From: JAVBJV01 sp031546815
GTDB taxonomy: Bacteria; Pseudomonadota; Alphaproteobacteria; Acetobacterales; Acetobacteraceae
Length of the DNA stretch: 52,153 bases
NCBI GenBank assembly: GCA_031546815.1
Contig: JAVBJV010000003.1
Location: 1 to 52,153, forward strand
Direction of reading: 5' to 3'
The translations under genes and the position numbers were made by a program. Positions 42,869 through 50,675 of this stretch are shown piece after piece. How positions within the stretch are numbered: the first letter of the stretch is position 1; every line of letters starts with the position of its first letter. The notes beneath the pieces were generated by a model. That model saw only the letters and a list, made by a program, of their open reading frames with translations, was not told the DNA's origin and did not search any database.

Positions 42869-43174
42869 ATGAAATTTTCTGCTTTTCTGCCCGTCGTTGC
42901 GTTTGTTGCGATGTCCAGCGTTGCTATGGCGCAGGAAAAGGTTGGTGTCGCCGAATGCGATACGTTCCTGGAACAGTACACCGCATGCGCCGGCAAGATG
43001 CCGGAAGCAGCTCGCCCGTCGATGACTTCGGCGATTGACCAGATGCGCGCCAGCTTCCGTGCCGCTGCGGCCGATGCCACGCAGCGTGCGGCGCTGCCGC
43101 AGGCTTGCACGCAGGCACGCCAGATGATGGCGCAGAACCCGCAGATCACGGCGCTGGGCTGCCAGTTCCAGTAA
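42869..43174 (+). CDS. small periplasmic helical protein with four cysteines
   Basis: A 101-aa protein. The signal peptide MKFSAFLPVVAFVAMSSVAMAQ is followed by a helical domain with four Cys: C-x9-C in ECDTFLEQYTACAGKMP and C-x17-C in QACTQARQMMAQNPQITALGC. The pairing suggests a helical hairpin held by two disulfides. This pattern is familiar from unnamed proteobacterial proteins, but no function is known to me. GAGGA precedes ATG 42869. It has its own promoter with a palindromic operator and its own terminator, so it is regulated independently. Confidence 0.72.
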   Translation: MKFSAFLPVVAFVAMSSVAMAQEKVGVAECDTFLEQYTACAGKMPEAARPSMTSAIDQMRASFRAAAADATQRAALPQACTQARQMMAQNPQITALGCQFQ

Positions 43175-43202
43175 TTCTGGAATAACCATAGCCGCAATAC
43201 AG

Positions 43203-43241
43203 TCCCCGGTACGATCCGTCGTGCCGGGGATTGTTGTTTTT
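43203..43241 (+). terminator. intrinsic terminator after the four-Cys protein gene
   Basis: TCCCCGGTACGA (43203-43214), loop TCCG and TCGTGCCGGGGA (43219-43230) form a 12-bp stem with one G-T pair, followed by TTGTTGTTTTT. Confidence 0.88.
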
Positions 43242-43297
43242 GGGGAATTTGTCAGGATGGCCATTCCCAGTTTCTTCTGACGCAACGGTAAAACCAG

Positions 43298-44410
43298 ATG
43301 CTGCTGATCCCAGGCCCCGTGACGACCCATCCGGATGTGCGCGCCGCCATGACCGTGGACCTTGCGCCGTGGGATCTGGATTTCCACCCACTCTATGCCG
43401 GTGTGCGCGACCGGGTGCGTGCGATCGCCGGTGGTATCGCCGGGGTTCACGCCGCACTGCCGTTACAGGGGTGCGGGCATTTCGTGCTCGAGGCGTCGTT
43501 GCGCACCTTGCTGCCGGTGGGCGGCAAGATCCTGATCCCGATGACGGGGGCTTATGCCGACCGCATGGCGCGCCTGACGCGCGAGGCTGGGCGTGTGCCG
43601 GTTGGCCTCGACGTGCCGCACGACCGTCCCGTTGACCCGCAGCTGATCGCCGCGGCGCTGGCCGCCGACCCGACGATCAGCCATCTCGGCCTGGTGCATA
43701 ACGAAACCGCGACCGGTGTCGCGAACGACCCTGCCGCCATCGGTGCCGTCGTGCGCGAAGCGGGGCGGCGGATGGTTGTGGATTCGGTCTCGGCCTTTGG
43801 TGCGCTGCCAATCAATGTTGGCACGCAGCCCGAACTGGATGCAGTGCTGTTCACCTCGAACAAGTGCCTCGAGGGGATGCCCGGTCTTGGCTTCGTCGTC
43901 GCACGGATCGAGTCCGTGCTGGCGGGCGAGGGGCAGGCCGGGTCGTGGTGTCTGGATCTGGCCGATATCTATCGCCATGCCGAACGCAGCGGATACGGGT
44001 CTTTCCGCTTCACGCCACCGGCACAGGTGTTGAATGCGTTCCGTGTGGCGCTGGACCGCTTCGATGCCGAGGGTGGGCAGCCGGCACGGCTGGCGCGTTA
44101 TATGGCAAATCGCGATGTGCTGATGGATGGCATGCAGGCGCTGGGTCTGCGCCCGGTGTTGGCGCGCGATGTGCAGGGGCCGACGGTGGTGAACATCCAT
44201 GCGCCCGATGCGCCTGCCTGGGATCTGCAGGTCTTTGTCGATGCGTTGAAGCAGCGCGATGTGGTGATCAGCAATTTCTACAACACGCCGTTCCCGTCGT
44301 TCCGCGTGGGCTGCATCGGCTGCATTACGCCCGCCGACATGCAGCGCGCTGTGACGGCCATGGGCGATGCGCTGAAAGACATGGGAATCCTGCAGCGCAA
44401 CGCGGCATGA
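43298..44410 (+). CDS. phnW: 2-aminoethylphosphonate-pyruvate transaminase-like aminotransferase
   Basis: A 370-aa class V PLP-dependent aminotransferase. The N-terminus MLLIPGPVTTHPDVRAAM, LPLQGCGHFVLEASLRTLLP, MVVDSVSAFGALPINVG and the PLP Lys K189 in LFTSNKCLEGMPGLGF closely follow PhnW, as does the C-terminal VISNFYNTPFPSFRVGCIG. PhnW converts 2-aminoethylphosphonate and pyruvate to phosphonoacetaldehyde and alanine. No phosphonatase (phnX), phnA or phosphonate importer lies nearby, so it is either an orphan PhnW or acts on another amino donor. A strong terminator overlaps its stop. Confidence 0.85.
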   Translation: MLLIPGPVTTHPDVRAAMTVDLAPWDLDFHPLYAGVRDRVRAIAGGIAGVHAALPLQGCGHFVLEASLRTLLPVGGKILIPMTGAYADRMARLTREAGRVPVGLDVPHDRPVDPQLIAAALAADPTISHLGLVHNETATGVANDPAAIGAVVREAGRRMVVDSVSAFGALPINVGTQPELDAVLFTSNKCLEGMPGLGFVVARIESVLAGEGQAGSWCLDLADIYRHAERSGYGSFRFTPPAQVLNAFRVALDRFDAEGGQPARLARYMANRDVLMDGMQALGLRPVLARDVQGPTVVNIHAPDAPAWDLQVFVDALKQRDVVISNFYNTPFPSFRVGCIGCITPADMQRAVTAMGDALKDMGILQRNAA

Positions 44411-44436
44411 AAGCGGGCCTTTACAGGCCCGCTTTT
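44410..44436 (+). terminator. intrinsic terminator after phnW
   Basis: AAAGCGGGCC (44410-44419), loop TTTACA and GGCCCGCTTT (44426-44435) form a perfect 10-bp stem ending in four T residues. The near-symmetric sequence could also stop the convergent gene at 44459. Confidence 0.9.
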
Positions 44437-44458
44437 CCAATGCGTCCCATAACCGGTC

Positions 44459-45973
44459 CTAGCAGGGAACCAGATCGCGATCGCAGCACAGTTCCAGCGT
44501 GTTCTGCGTTTCCAGAACATCCTTTACGGCCTCAAAGCTGCCCTTCGCATAGGCACCGCCAGCCGTGTAGGCGTCCTTCACCAGATCGATGACCTGCTGT
44601 GCGGTATACAAATAGTTGATGTCGTCGCAGCTGGCATTGAGCAATGCACCCACTGCTTCGCGTGCCAGCGCCATTTCACCGCCGCCCTTGGCTTTCAGGG
44701 CGTCGAGCAGTGTCCACGTGGACCCGACTCCTTTGACATCCACGCCGAAGGTTTGTTCGAACGAGTCCTTGACGTCAAAGGCATCGACACAGTCGGTCCC
44801 CTTGCCGTCCCATTGTGACGTGTGATTTTTCCAGTATCCGTGCGACAGACCTTCGTAACACGGCACTGGTTCTTGCGGGGGCGTGTTGGTGATGACTTCT
44901 TCGGTATAACAGAGCGAGCGCAGCAGAAAGTCAGACGGGTCGATGGCGTTGACGTCGGTCTGCGACAGAGACCCTTGCAGGCCGCCGGACAGCACTTCGA
45001 CAAAATCGAATTTGATGGCGACGCCGTTTGCGTCGGTCAGGGCGACGTCCATGTCGAACAGACCGCCATTGGTGCGATCCATCTTGTAGTCGTTGCCACC
45101 GCCAACCGCGATGTCGGTCAGGTCCGGCGCTATGGCGTGACCGGCGATGAGCATCGTGCCAGCGGTGGAGGTTGCGGACAGCACCACCCCATCGGCGCGG
45201 ATGCGAGCTGTGCCGAGAATTTCGGCGCCTTCCAGAATGCCGTTACTGTCCAGATCGTTCCCGATCCTGACAATCGCCGTTTCGCAGGTGGCCGATGCAA
45301 GGACGACCGGGTTGCTGTCGGGCTGCGATGTGGCGTCGGTGTAGTAGAACAGCGACAGGCCGATTTTGGCGGCGACCACCTGTTTGTTGAGGTCCACGCC
45401 AAGCACGTCGCTGGGGCGGTTGTCGTTGAAGCCGGCATTGATTTCGCCGTTATCGCTCTCGCCCCGGAAACTGTAGATGCTGTTGAGGTTGTCGACGCCG
45501 ATGCCTTTGGCGTTGTTCCAGACCGCCGGCGCAAAGGGAAATTCGGATGCAGGCAGATCGGGGTCGAAAACTGCTGCGTCGGTCGCATCGTTGACGCCAT
45601 CGCCCAGAACGGTGGTGGTGTAGAGCGGCACGTTGCCAGGGCCGAGGGCATCGTAATGGCGCGCATATAGAACCACACCTGTGCCCGTCACCCAGTCGAG
45701 TGCTTCATATGTGTCGCCCTGCTTGCCGATGCAGGTGACGACGAGTTCGGTTGTGGTGGGTGGGTTTTCAGGTGGTGTCGTCGGGCAGCCGCAGTCGGGT
45801 TTGGTAACGTGGCAACTGGTGGGAGGGGACCAGTCGCATCCGCGCGGCGGTGTGGGGATCGAGAAGTCACATTTAAGTGATGATAAAAATTTGAGAATGG
45901 TATCGCCCAGGTCAAAGCAGAATGGATTCCAGGAAGTGTCGTGTTGCGATTGGAGCCCTTTGAACAACGTCAT
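44459..45973 (-). CDS. large acidic Cys-rich surface-type protein with GYWKNH module
   Basis: 504 aa, rich in Asp, Asn, Gly and Thr, with about 16 Cys and no N-terminal signal peptide. Residues 1-75 are a Pro/Cys linker (PTPPRGCDWSPPTSCHVT, KPDCGCPTTPPENPP). The middle is beta-rich with a calcium-loop-like NDLDSNGILEGAEIL. The C-terminal 110 residues start LSHGYWKNHTSQWDG, then LLDALKAKGGGEMALAREAV and GALLNASCDDINYLYT, a module I recall from secreted and surface proteins of many phyla, and end CCDRDLVPC. The composition and lack of a signal suggest type I secretion, but no exporter is nearby. It lies next to the nepR-phyR stress-response genes. Function is unknown. Confidence 0.78.
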   Translation of the reverse strand: MTLFKGLQSQHDTSWNPFCFDLGDTILKFLSSLKCDFSIPTPPRGCDWSPPTSCHVTKPDCGCPTTPPENPPTTTELVVTCIGKQGDTYEALDWVTGTGVVLYARHYDALGPGNVPLYTTTVLGDGVNDATDAAVFDPDLPASEFPFAPAVWNNAKGIGVDNLNSIYSFRGESDNGEINAGFNDNRPSDVLGVDLNKQVVAAKIGLSLFYYTDATSQPDSNPVVLASATCETAIVRIGNDLDSNGILEGAEILGTARIRADGVVLSATSTAGTMLIAGHAIAPDLTDIAVGGGNDYKMDRTNGGLFDMDVALTDANGVAIKFDFVEVLSGGLQGSLSQTDVNAIDPSDFLLRSLCYTEEVITNTPPQEPVPCYEGLSHGYWKNHTSQWDGKGTDCVDAFDVKDSFEQTFGVDVKGVGSTWTLLDALKAKGGGEMALAREAVGALLNASCDDINYLYTAQQVIDLVKDAYTAGGAYAKGSFEAVKDVLETQNTLELCCDRDLVPC

Positions 45974-46126
45974 GATGGCAGTTCCTCTGGCTGGATGATG
46001 GTGGGAACGTTCTGCACATTAAGCGGAGCGTGATCCGCAAGTTGGCTGTTTATGGCCGTTAAACGTTGAGCGGCGGCATATCATTACAATATTGATACGA
46101 TTAATTGAATGGAAATAATACGGCAA

Positions 46127-46150
46127 CTGTCTGCTGTATATTGCAGACAG
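46127..46150. promoter_or_regulatory. 8-bp perfect dyad in an AT-rich intergenic region
   Basis: CTGTCTGC (46127-46134), TGTATATT and GCAGACAG (46143-46150) form a perfect inverted repeat with an AT-rich centre. It lies between nepR and the surface-protein gene, within a stretch (46081-46145) much richer in A/T than its surroundings. There is no T-run, so an operator is more likely than a terminator. Confidence 0.45.
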
Positions 46151-46228
46151 AATACGGCGCGCCGTTGCGACGTTGTGTTCAGCTATAGGTTTTGTGGAAA
46201 GTAAATTGCAGGCGGCCGCAGGTTGGGC

Positions 46229-46417
46229 TCAGCCTTCGTTCGCATCCGGTTTGACGACGGTATTCAGCAGGTTGATCAGATGATCTGGTACGGGTTCCTC
46301 CAGTGTCGGATCGTACAGCTTTTTAAGTTCGTCCTGCAGCCACAGGTCGAAATCCCCGTTTCCGCCAGGGGAGGAAGTATCTGCCGACTTCGAGGGCGGG
46401 TGTTTTTCGACTGCCAT
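46229..46417 (-). CDS. nepR: NepR-type anti-sigma factor
   Basis: A 62-aa protein. The NepR core is in DFDLWLQDELKKLYDPTLEE and PVPDHLINLLNTVV; the two helices that clamp the EcfG sigma factor are in these segments. In unstressed cells NepR holds EcfG inactive; phosphorylated PhyR pulls it away. The gene for PhyR lies just upstream in the same direction, but no ecfG is in the window. I prefer ATG 46417 (MAVEKHPPSK) because ACAGG lies close upstream; ATG 46489 would add 24 residues. Confidence 0.82.
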   Translation of the reverse strand: MAVEKHPPSKSADTSSPGGNGDFDLWLQDELKKLYDPTLEEPVPDHLINLLNTVVKPDANEG

Positions 46418-46510
46418 GCTACCTGTCACGATACCAGACCCTGTAATTTCTTCCAGTGGGTTTAATTCAACTGAAAGAGCGCAATGCATTTTTGAAGAGT
46501 TATTAACCTA

Positions 46511-47284
46511 TTAATTGTGCGCTGTGTGCCCTGTTGCAAGTGCCTGTGTAATTGCAGTTTGCAATGCCTCTTCACGATAGGGTTTGCGGATGACGAACGC
46601 CGGTTCAATTCCTTTGCCGGTCAGCACCAGTTCCGGATATCCGGTCACAAAGATCACCGGGATTGTGCTGTTGGTCATGATCTGCTGCACGGCCGACAGT
46701 CCGGACCCGCCGGGGCCAAGATGGACGTCTGCCAGTATCAGCGCCGGTGTTTCTGCGGCCACTGCAGCCAGGGCTTCCTGTTCGGTGCGCGCATGGGCAC
46801 AGACCTTGTGCCCCATCTTCTGGATGATCCCGGTGATCGCCGCAGCCAGCAGGTCGTCGTCTTCGATGACGAGAATTCTTTTCGAGGACAGATGCCGCAG
46901 TGATTCCTGCGCCGATGTGATCAGCGTGGGGATCTCGGCCGTGCTGACGTTCAGGATCGACGCCGCATCCTTGGGCTGGAAATCTTCCAGCGCGGTCAGC
47001 AGCAGGGCGTGGCGCATGGTGGAGGGCAGCGCCGCAACATTCGCACCGACAGAGGCTGCCTGGGTCGCATTCGGCGCCAGCGTCGTGTTGATGGCCGAGA
47101 CCAGTACGCGGAACTGGCGCACCCGGCGTGGATAGGGGCTGTTGGTGTCTGTGGTGGCTTCGGCCAGGTCGGCCATGACGTTGGCGATGATGGTATCGCC
47201 CATGTCGCGTTGCCCGGTTGCAGCGCGCGCATATCGGCGCAGAAATGGAAGTTCGGGGGCAAGGGGGTGGTTCGAATAAGGCAT
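46511..47284 (-). CDS. phyR: PhyR general stress response regulator (anti-anti-sigma factor)
   Basis: 257 aa. Residues 1-135 are an ECF sigma-like domain (LPSTMRHALLLTALEDFQPKDAASILNVS) that mimics sigma to bind NepR. Residues 136-255 are a receiver domain with RILVIEDDD, the phospho-acceptor D186 in LILADVHLGPGG, T214 in IFVTGYPE (the FATGUY-type signature) and K234 in IRKPY. Phosphorylation opens the protein to capture NepR and free the EcfG sigma factor. The PhyR-NepR order and spacing are the usual ones in Alphaproteobacteria. AGGAG lies close to ATG 47284. No cognate histidine kinase is present. Confidence 0.95.
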   Translation of the reverse strand: MPYSNHPLAPELPFLRRYARAATGQRDMGDTIIANVMADLAEATTDTNSPYPRRVRQFRVLVSAINTTLAPNATQAASVGANVAALPSTMRHALLLTALEDFQPKDAASILNVSTAEIPTLITSAQESLRHLSSKRILVIEDDDLLAAAITGIIQKMGHKVCAHARTEQEALAAVAAETPALILADVHLGPGGSGLSAVQQIMTNSTIPVIFVTGYPELVLTGKGIEPAFVIRKPYREEALQTAITQALATGHTAHN

Positions 47285-47349
47285 AGCTCCTAGCCTAGTG
47301 GGGAGCGGCCCCGGTTAGCAACCCTTGCGTCGTGCAAATATCCGGTTAG

Positions 47350-47545
47350 AACGGTTTACAGTAAGGGTGGCCCGCAAGGGCTGAAACGGGAATACGGAGT
47401 AGAGTAATTCTACCAGCCGTAGCTGCCCCCGCAACTGTAGGCGACGACCGTTCGCCAACTGCCATTGGGCCCAGGCCCGAGAAGGCGGAGAACGGACGCT
47501 CCGGACACGGAGCAGCGTCGCCAAGCCAGGAGACCGGCCCTTCCG
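47350..47545 (+). ncRNA. cobalamin (AdoCbl) riboswitch
   Basis: The conserved segments occur in order: GGGCTGAAACGGGAA near 47370, GCCGTAGCTGCCCCCGCAAC near 47420, GCCATTGGG near 47461 and the B12 box AAGCCAGGAGACCGGCC at 47523-47539. It lies directly upstream of a BtuB-type receptor gene, the expected target, and should lower its expression when cobalamin is abundant. Confidence 0.93.
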
Positions 47546-47623
47546 AGACTGCATGCACGCACCGGGCGGGGTTGCACCGATGCGGCGGGTAAAGCCCCGT
47601 TTGCGGCTGTCGTCCCTTTGACC

Positions 47624-47665
47624 GGACCGGCACGCCTGCGCGCCGGTCCCTATGACCGGAGGACC
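47624..47665 (+). promoter_or_regulatory. likely translational expression platform of the cobalamin riboswitch
   Basis: GGACCGGC (47624-47631) pairs perfectly with GCCGGTCC (47642-47649). The same GGTCC (47645-47649) can instead pair with GGACC (47661-47665), which would trap the GGAGG ribosome site (47658-47662). The two pairings exclude each other, as in a translation-controlling switch. No T-run is present, arguing against attenuation by termination. Confidence 0.5.
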
Positions 47666-47671
47666 TCCCGC

Positions 47672-49621
47672 ATGAAACGGGCCCTTCTTTTCAGTGCTGC
47701 CCTGATAACGCCCGCCGTGGCACAGGATGCACCGTCCACATCCGTCACCCTGCCCGAGATTGTGAGTTCGGCCACGCGCACCCCATTGCCGGTGGAGCGG
47801 ATTCCCGCCGGCGTCAGCGTTGTGGAGCGCCGCGATATCGAGGCGCGCGGCTACGCGACCCTGACCGATGCATTGTCGGCCCTGCCCGGTGTGCACGTAG
47901 CGCAACAGGGCGGGCCGGGCGGTGTGGCCAGTGTGTTTATGCGCGGCGCCAATTCCAACCACGTGCTGGTGCTGCGCGATGGCTTCCCCATCAACGATCC
48001 GTCTGCCAGCAACGGGATGTTCAACTTCGGCACCGAGACTCTGGCCGACATCGAACGCATCGAAGTTGTTCGCGGCCCGATGTCGAGCCTGTATGGATCG
48101 GGCGCGATCGGTGGGGTGATCAACCTGATCTCGCGCCGGGGCGAGGGGGCGCCGAGCCTGCGTGCCGAAGTGACGGGCGGCATTCCGCGCGCCGTGAATG
48201 CACAGGCGACATTCAGCGGCGTGACCGGCCCGATGGATTACGCGTTGACATATGAAAACCAGTCGATGGACGGCGACGATGTGATCCCGCGCCGCATGGC
48301 TGGATATACGGGCGAGCGCGACGGCTTCCGCGCCAATGTCGGCACGCTGAATGTCGGTTATACGCCGGTTGAAGGAACGCGCCTGTCGGCTTTGGTGCGT
48401 GAACGTCAAAACGTGTTTTCATACGACAATCTCGGCTATCCGGCGTTCGACGATCCGAATCAGATCGGGCGCGACCGTAACCTGCAAACGCGGGTGGGTG
48501 GCGAGAGCACGCTGTTCGGTGGCGTGTGGAGAACCAGCCTGTTCGCGGGCTATGCGCAGGATGATCGCAAATACACCAACCAGCTCGATGCGGATGATCC
48601 GAACTTTGCGTCGGAAGACAGCCGCTACACCGGCAAGCGCACGGATGTGCAGTGGGCCAATACGGTGCGTCTGCCATCGGGGGGCGCGGTGACCGACACG
48701 TTCGCGACGTTCGGCTACCAGTTCACGCGGGATAGTGCCTTGGTGCGGTTAAGCGATTCTGGCTATCAGCAGGATGTCGATACCAGCACGACCAGCAATG
48801 CCGGATATGCCGGATTGCAGGGTGTGCTGTTCTCGCGCCTGACGCTGACCGGCAATCTGCGCTACGAGCGCCCCGAGGATTTCGACGATGCCACCACCTG
48901 GCGCATTGGCGGCGTGTTCGCCGTGCCGGAAATCTCCAGCCGTATTCATGCGGCCTATGGCACCGGCTTCCGCGCGCCGACATTGTTCGACCGCTTCGGC
49001 CTTGGCGGTTTCGGGTTTCATGGCAATCCAGATCTGAAGCCCGAACGCAGCAATTCGTGGGAGGTTGGCGTATCGGGCGATGTGCGGGCCTTTGGCAACG
49101 CACGCTTCGCTACGCTGGGGGCCACCTGGTTCAATTCGCGGGTGCGCGACCTGATCCAGAACACGGCGGATTTTTCGTCGCTGGAAAATATCGGGCGGGC
49201 GAATATGCGCGGGCTGGAAACCGAACTCACGCTGCGTCCGGATGAACGGGTGGAACTCCGCCTGGCCTATACCTGGACCGATGCCCGCGATGCCGAGACC
49301 GACGAACGCCTGCTGCGCCGTCCAGAAAACCAGTTCAGCATCAGCGCGACGTTGCGGCCGCTGCCGCAGTTCACGGTGACGCCGGAAGTGGTGGTGTTCG
49401 GCAAGGCGCGCGATGCGCTGGTGGGGGACGATGGATACCCGGCTGGTCGTGGTATGAACTCGGGCGGGACCATCGTGAACCTGACGATGAATTACGCACT
49501 GACCGAGAACATCACGCTGATCGGGCGTGGGCGTAATCTGGGTAATTCCAACTACGAACCCGCCAGCGGCTTCGCATTGCCGGGGCCGTCCTTCATGGGC
49601 GGTATGCGCCTGGCGTTCTGA
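47672..49621 (+). CDS. btuB: TonB-dependent vitamin B12 receptor (BtuB type)
   Basis: A 649-aa outer-membrane receptor. The signal peptide MKRALLFSAALITPAVA is followed by a TonB-box region (LPEIVSSATRTPLPVERIP), the plug domain (LSALPGVHVAQQG, VFMRGANSNHVLVLRDGFP, VVRGPMSSLYGSGAIGGVIN) and a 22-strand barrel with C-terminal residues MGGMRLAF ending in Phe. The cobalamin riboswitch upstream supports corrinoid uptake. GGAGG is spaced 9 bases before ATG 47672; the open frame continues upstream through the riboswitch but is not coding. No btuCDF or cobalamin biosynthesis genes are nearby. Confidence 0.94.
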   Translation: MKRALLFSAALITPAVAQDAPSTSVTLPEIVSSATRTPLPVERIPAGVSVVERRDIEARGYATLTDALSALPGVHVAQQGGPGGVASVFMRGANSNHVLVLRDGFPINDPSASNGMFNFGTETLADIERIEVVRGPMSSLYGSGAIGGVINLISRRGEGAPSLRAEVTGGIPRAVNAQATFSGVTGPMDYALTYENQSMDGDDVIPRRMAGYTGERDGFRANVGTLNVGYTPVEGTRLSALVRERQNVFSYDNLGYPAFDDPNQIGRDRNLQTRVGGESTLFGGVWRTSLFAGYAQDDRKYTNQLDADDPNFASEDSRYTGKRTDVQWANTVRLPSGGAVTDTFATFGYQFTRDSALVRLSDSGYQQDVDTSTTSNAGYAGLQGVLFSRLTLTGNLRYERPEDFDDATTWRIGGVFAVPEISSRIHAAYGTGFRAPTLFDRFGLGGFGFHGNPDLKPERSNSWEVGVSGDVRAFGNARFATLGATWFNSRVRDLIQNTADFSSLENIGRANMRGLETELTLRPDERVELRLAYTWTDARDAETDERLLRRPENQFSISATLRPLPQFTVTPEVVVFGKARDALVGDDGYPAGRGMNSGGTIVNLTMNYALTENITLIGRGRNLGNSNYEPASGFALPGPSFMGGMRLAF

Positions 49622-49630
49622 TGCAGTTTT

Positions 49631-49663
49631 CTCCGCCGGGCGCGTGTCCCGGCGGAGGTTTTT
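49631..49663 (+). terminator. intrinsic terminator after btuB
   Basis: CTCCGCCGGG (49631-49640), loop CGCGTGT and CCCGGCGGAG (49648-49657) form a perfect 10-bp stem followed by GTTTTT. It lies between convergent genes. Confidence 0.93.
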
Positions 49664-49666
49664 GTC

Positions 49667-50611
49667 TTACAGCGCTGATGACCAGAGCATCGGCACCATC
49701 GCATAACCGGTGTCGGTCTTGCGCACATGGCCCAGTGCCGGGAACGGCCAGTGATAGCCGATCAGCAGCGCTTTATCCGTCGCCGCCTGATCGAAGATGC
49801 GCCGCCGTGTTGCTTCGGCCATCTGCGGATCCATATCGAAGTTCAGATGCCAGCCCGGATTGGCGAGGTTCAGAGCCGGATGATTGGTAACGTCGCCCAG
49901 CACCAGCACGGATGATGTGCCGGATGTTACCTGCCAGCTTGTATGGCCCGGCGTGTGCCCGAAGGTCGGCACGCCTTTGACGCCGGAGATAACCTCGGCG
50001 TCCGAGGCAACCTTGCGGATACGGTTCTGATACGGCGCGAAGCGGTCTTTCACCGTCTGTGCCCCCTGTGCGGGGGCGCGATCGCCGGTCCAGAAGCTCC
50101 ATTCGGTTTCGGGCACGATGAGTTCGGCCTTGACGAAACGCGCCTTACCGTCGCGATCCGTCAGGCCAGAGATGTGGTCGGCATGGAAGTGCGTGAACAC
50201 GATCGCGTCGATGCTATCCGGGCTGATCCCCGCCGCCTGCATGTTGTCCCACATCCGCCCTGCGGTGGGTGTCAGCAGGCCGCCGGTGCCCGCATCGAAC
50301 ATCACCGTCTTCTGGCCGGTGCTCAGGATGGTGATGTTGAACGTGATGTCCAGATGTGAGGACGGCAGGAACGCATCTTCCAGCGACTTCTTGATGTCGG
50401 CGGCACTGGCGTTGGGGATGAAGTTGTCGAGGTTGGGGCGGCGGTTGATGCCGTCGTTGATCATCGTGATCTGGTAGTCGCCAAGCGTGTGACGATAGAA
50501 ACCCGGCGCTTGTGTGGTTGGGATTGGCATGGCGGCCTCTGTTCGGAACGTGGTCAGAAAAGCCGGGGCGGCGAGTGCGGCCCCCAGTATGCTGCGTCGT
50601 GTGGCGGACAT
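49667..50611 (-). CDS. exported metallo-beta-lactamase-fold hydrolase
   Basis: 314 aa. The N-terminus MSATRRSILGAALAAPAFLT is a twin-arginine-like signal. The zinc motif HFHADH is at residues 141-146, further metal ligands are in GHTPGHTSW (219-227), and GDVTNHP supplies the bridging Asp. The overall pattern is closest to the methyl-parathion-hydrolase / lactonase branch of the superfamily, including periplasmic quorum-quenching lactonases and phosphotriesterases. The substrate is not determinable. GAGGAGGAAACACC precedes ATG 50611, fixing the start 12 codons inside the longer frame. Confidence 0.88.
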   Translation of the reverse strand: MSATRRSILGAALAAPAFLTTFRTEAAMPIPTTQAPGFYRHTLGDYQITMINDGINRRPNLDNFIPNASAADIKKSLEDAFLPSSHLDITFNITILSTGQKTVMFDAGTGGLLTPTAGRMWDNMQAAGISPDSIDAIVFTHFHADHISGLTDRDGKARFVKAELIVPETEWSFWTGDRAPAQGAQTVKDRFAPYQNRIRKVASDAEVISGVKGVPTFGHTPGHTSWQVTSGTSSVLVLGDVTNHPALNLANPGWHLNFDMDPQMAEATRRRIFDQAATDKALLIGYHWPFPALGHVRKTDTGYAMVPMLWSSAL

Positions 50612-50675
50612 GGTGTTTCCTCCTCGACAGAAATTGTGAGCAGGCACTGCAAATCGGGGCGACTATAACGCTGCG

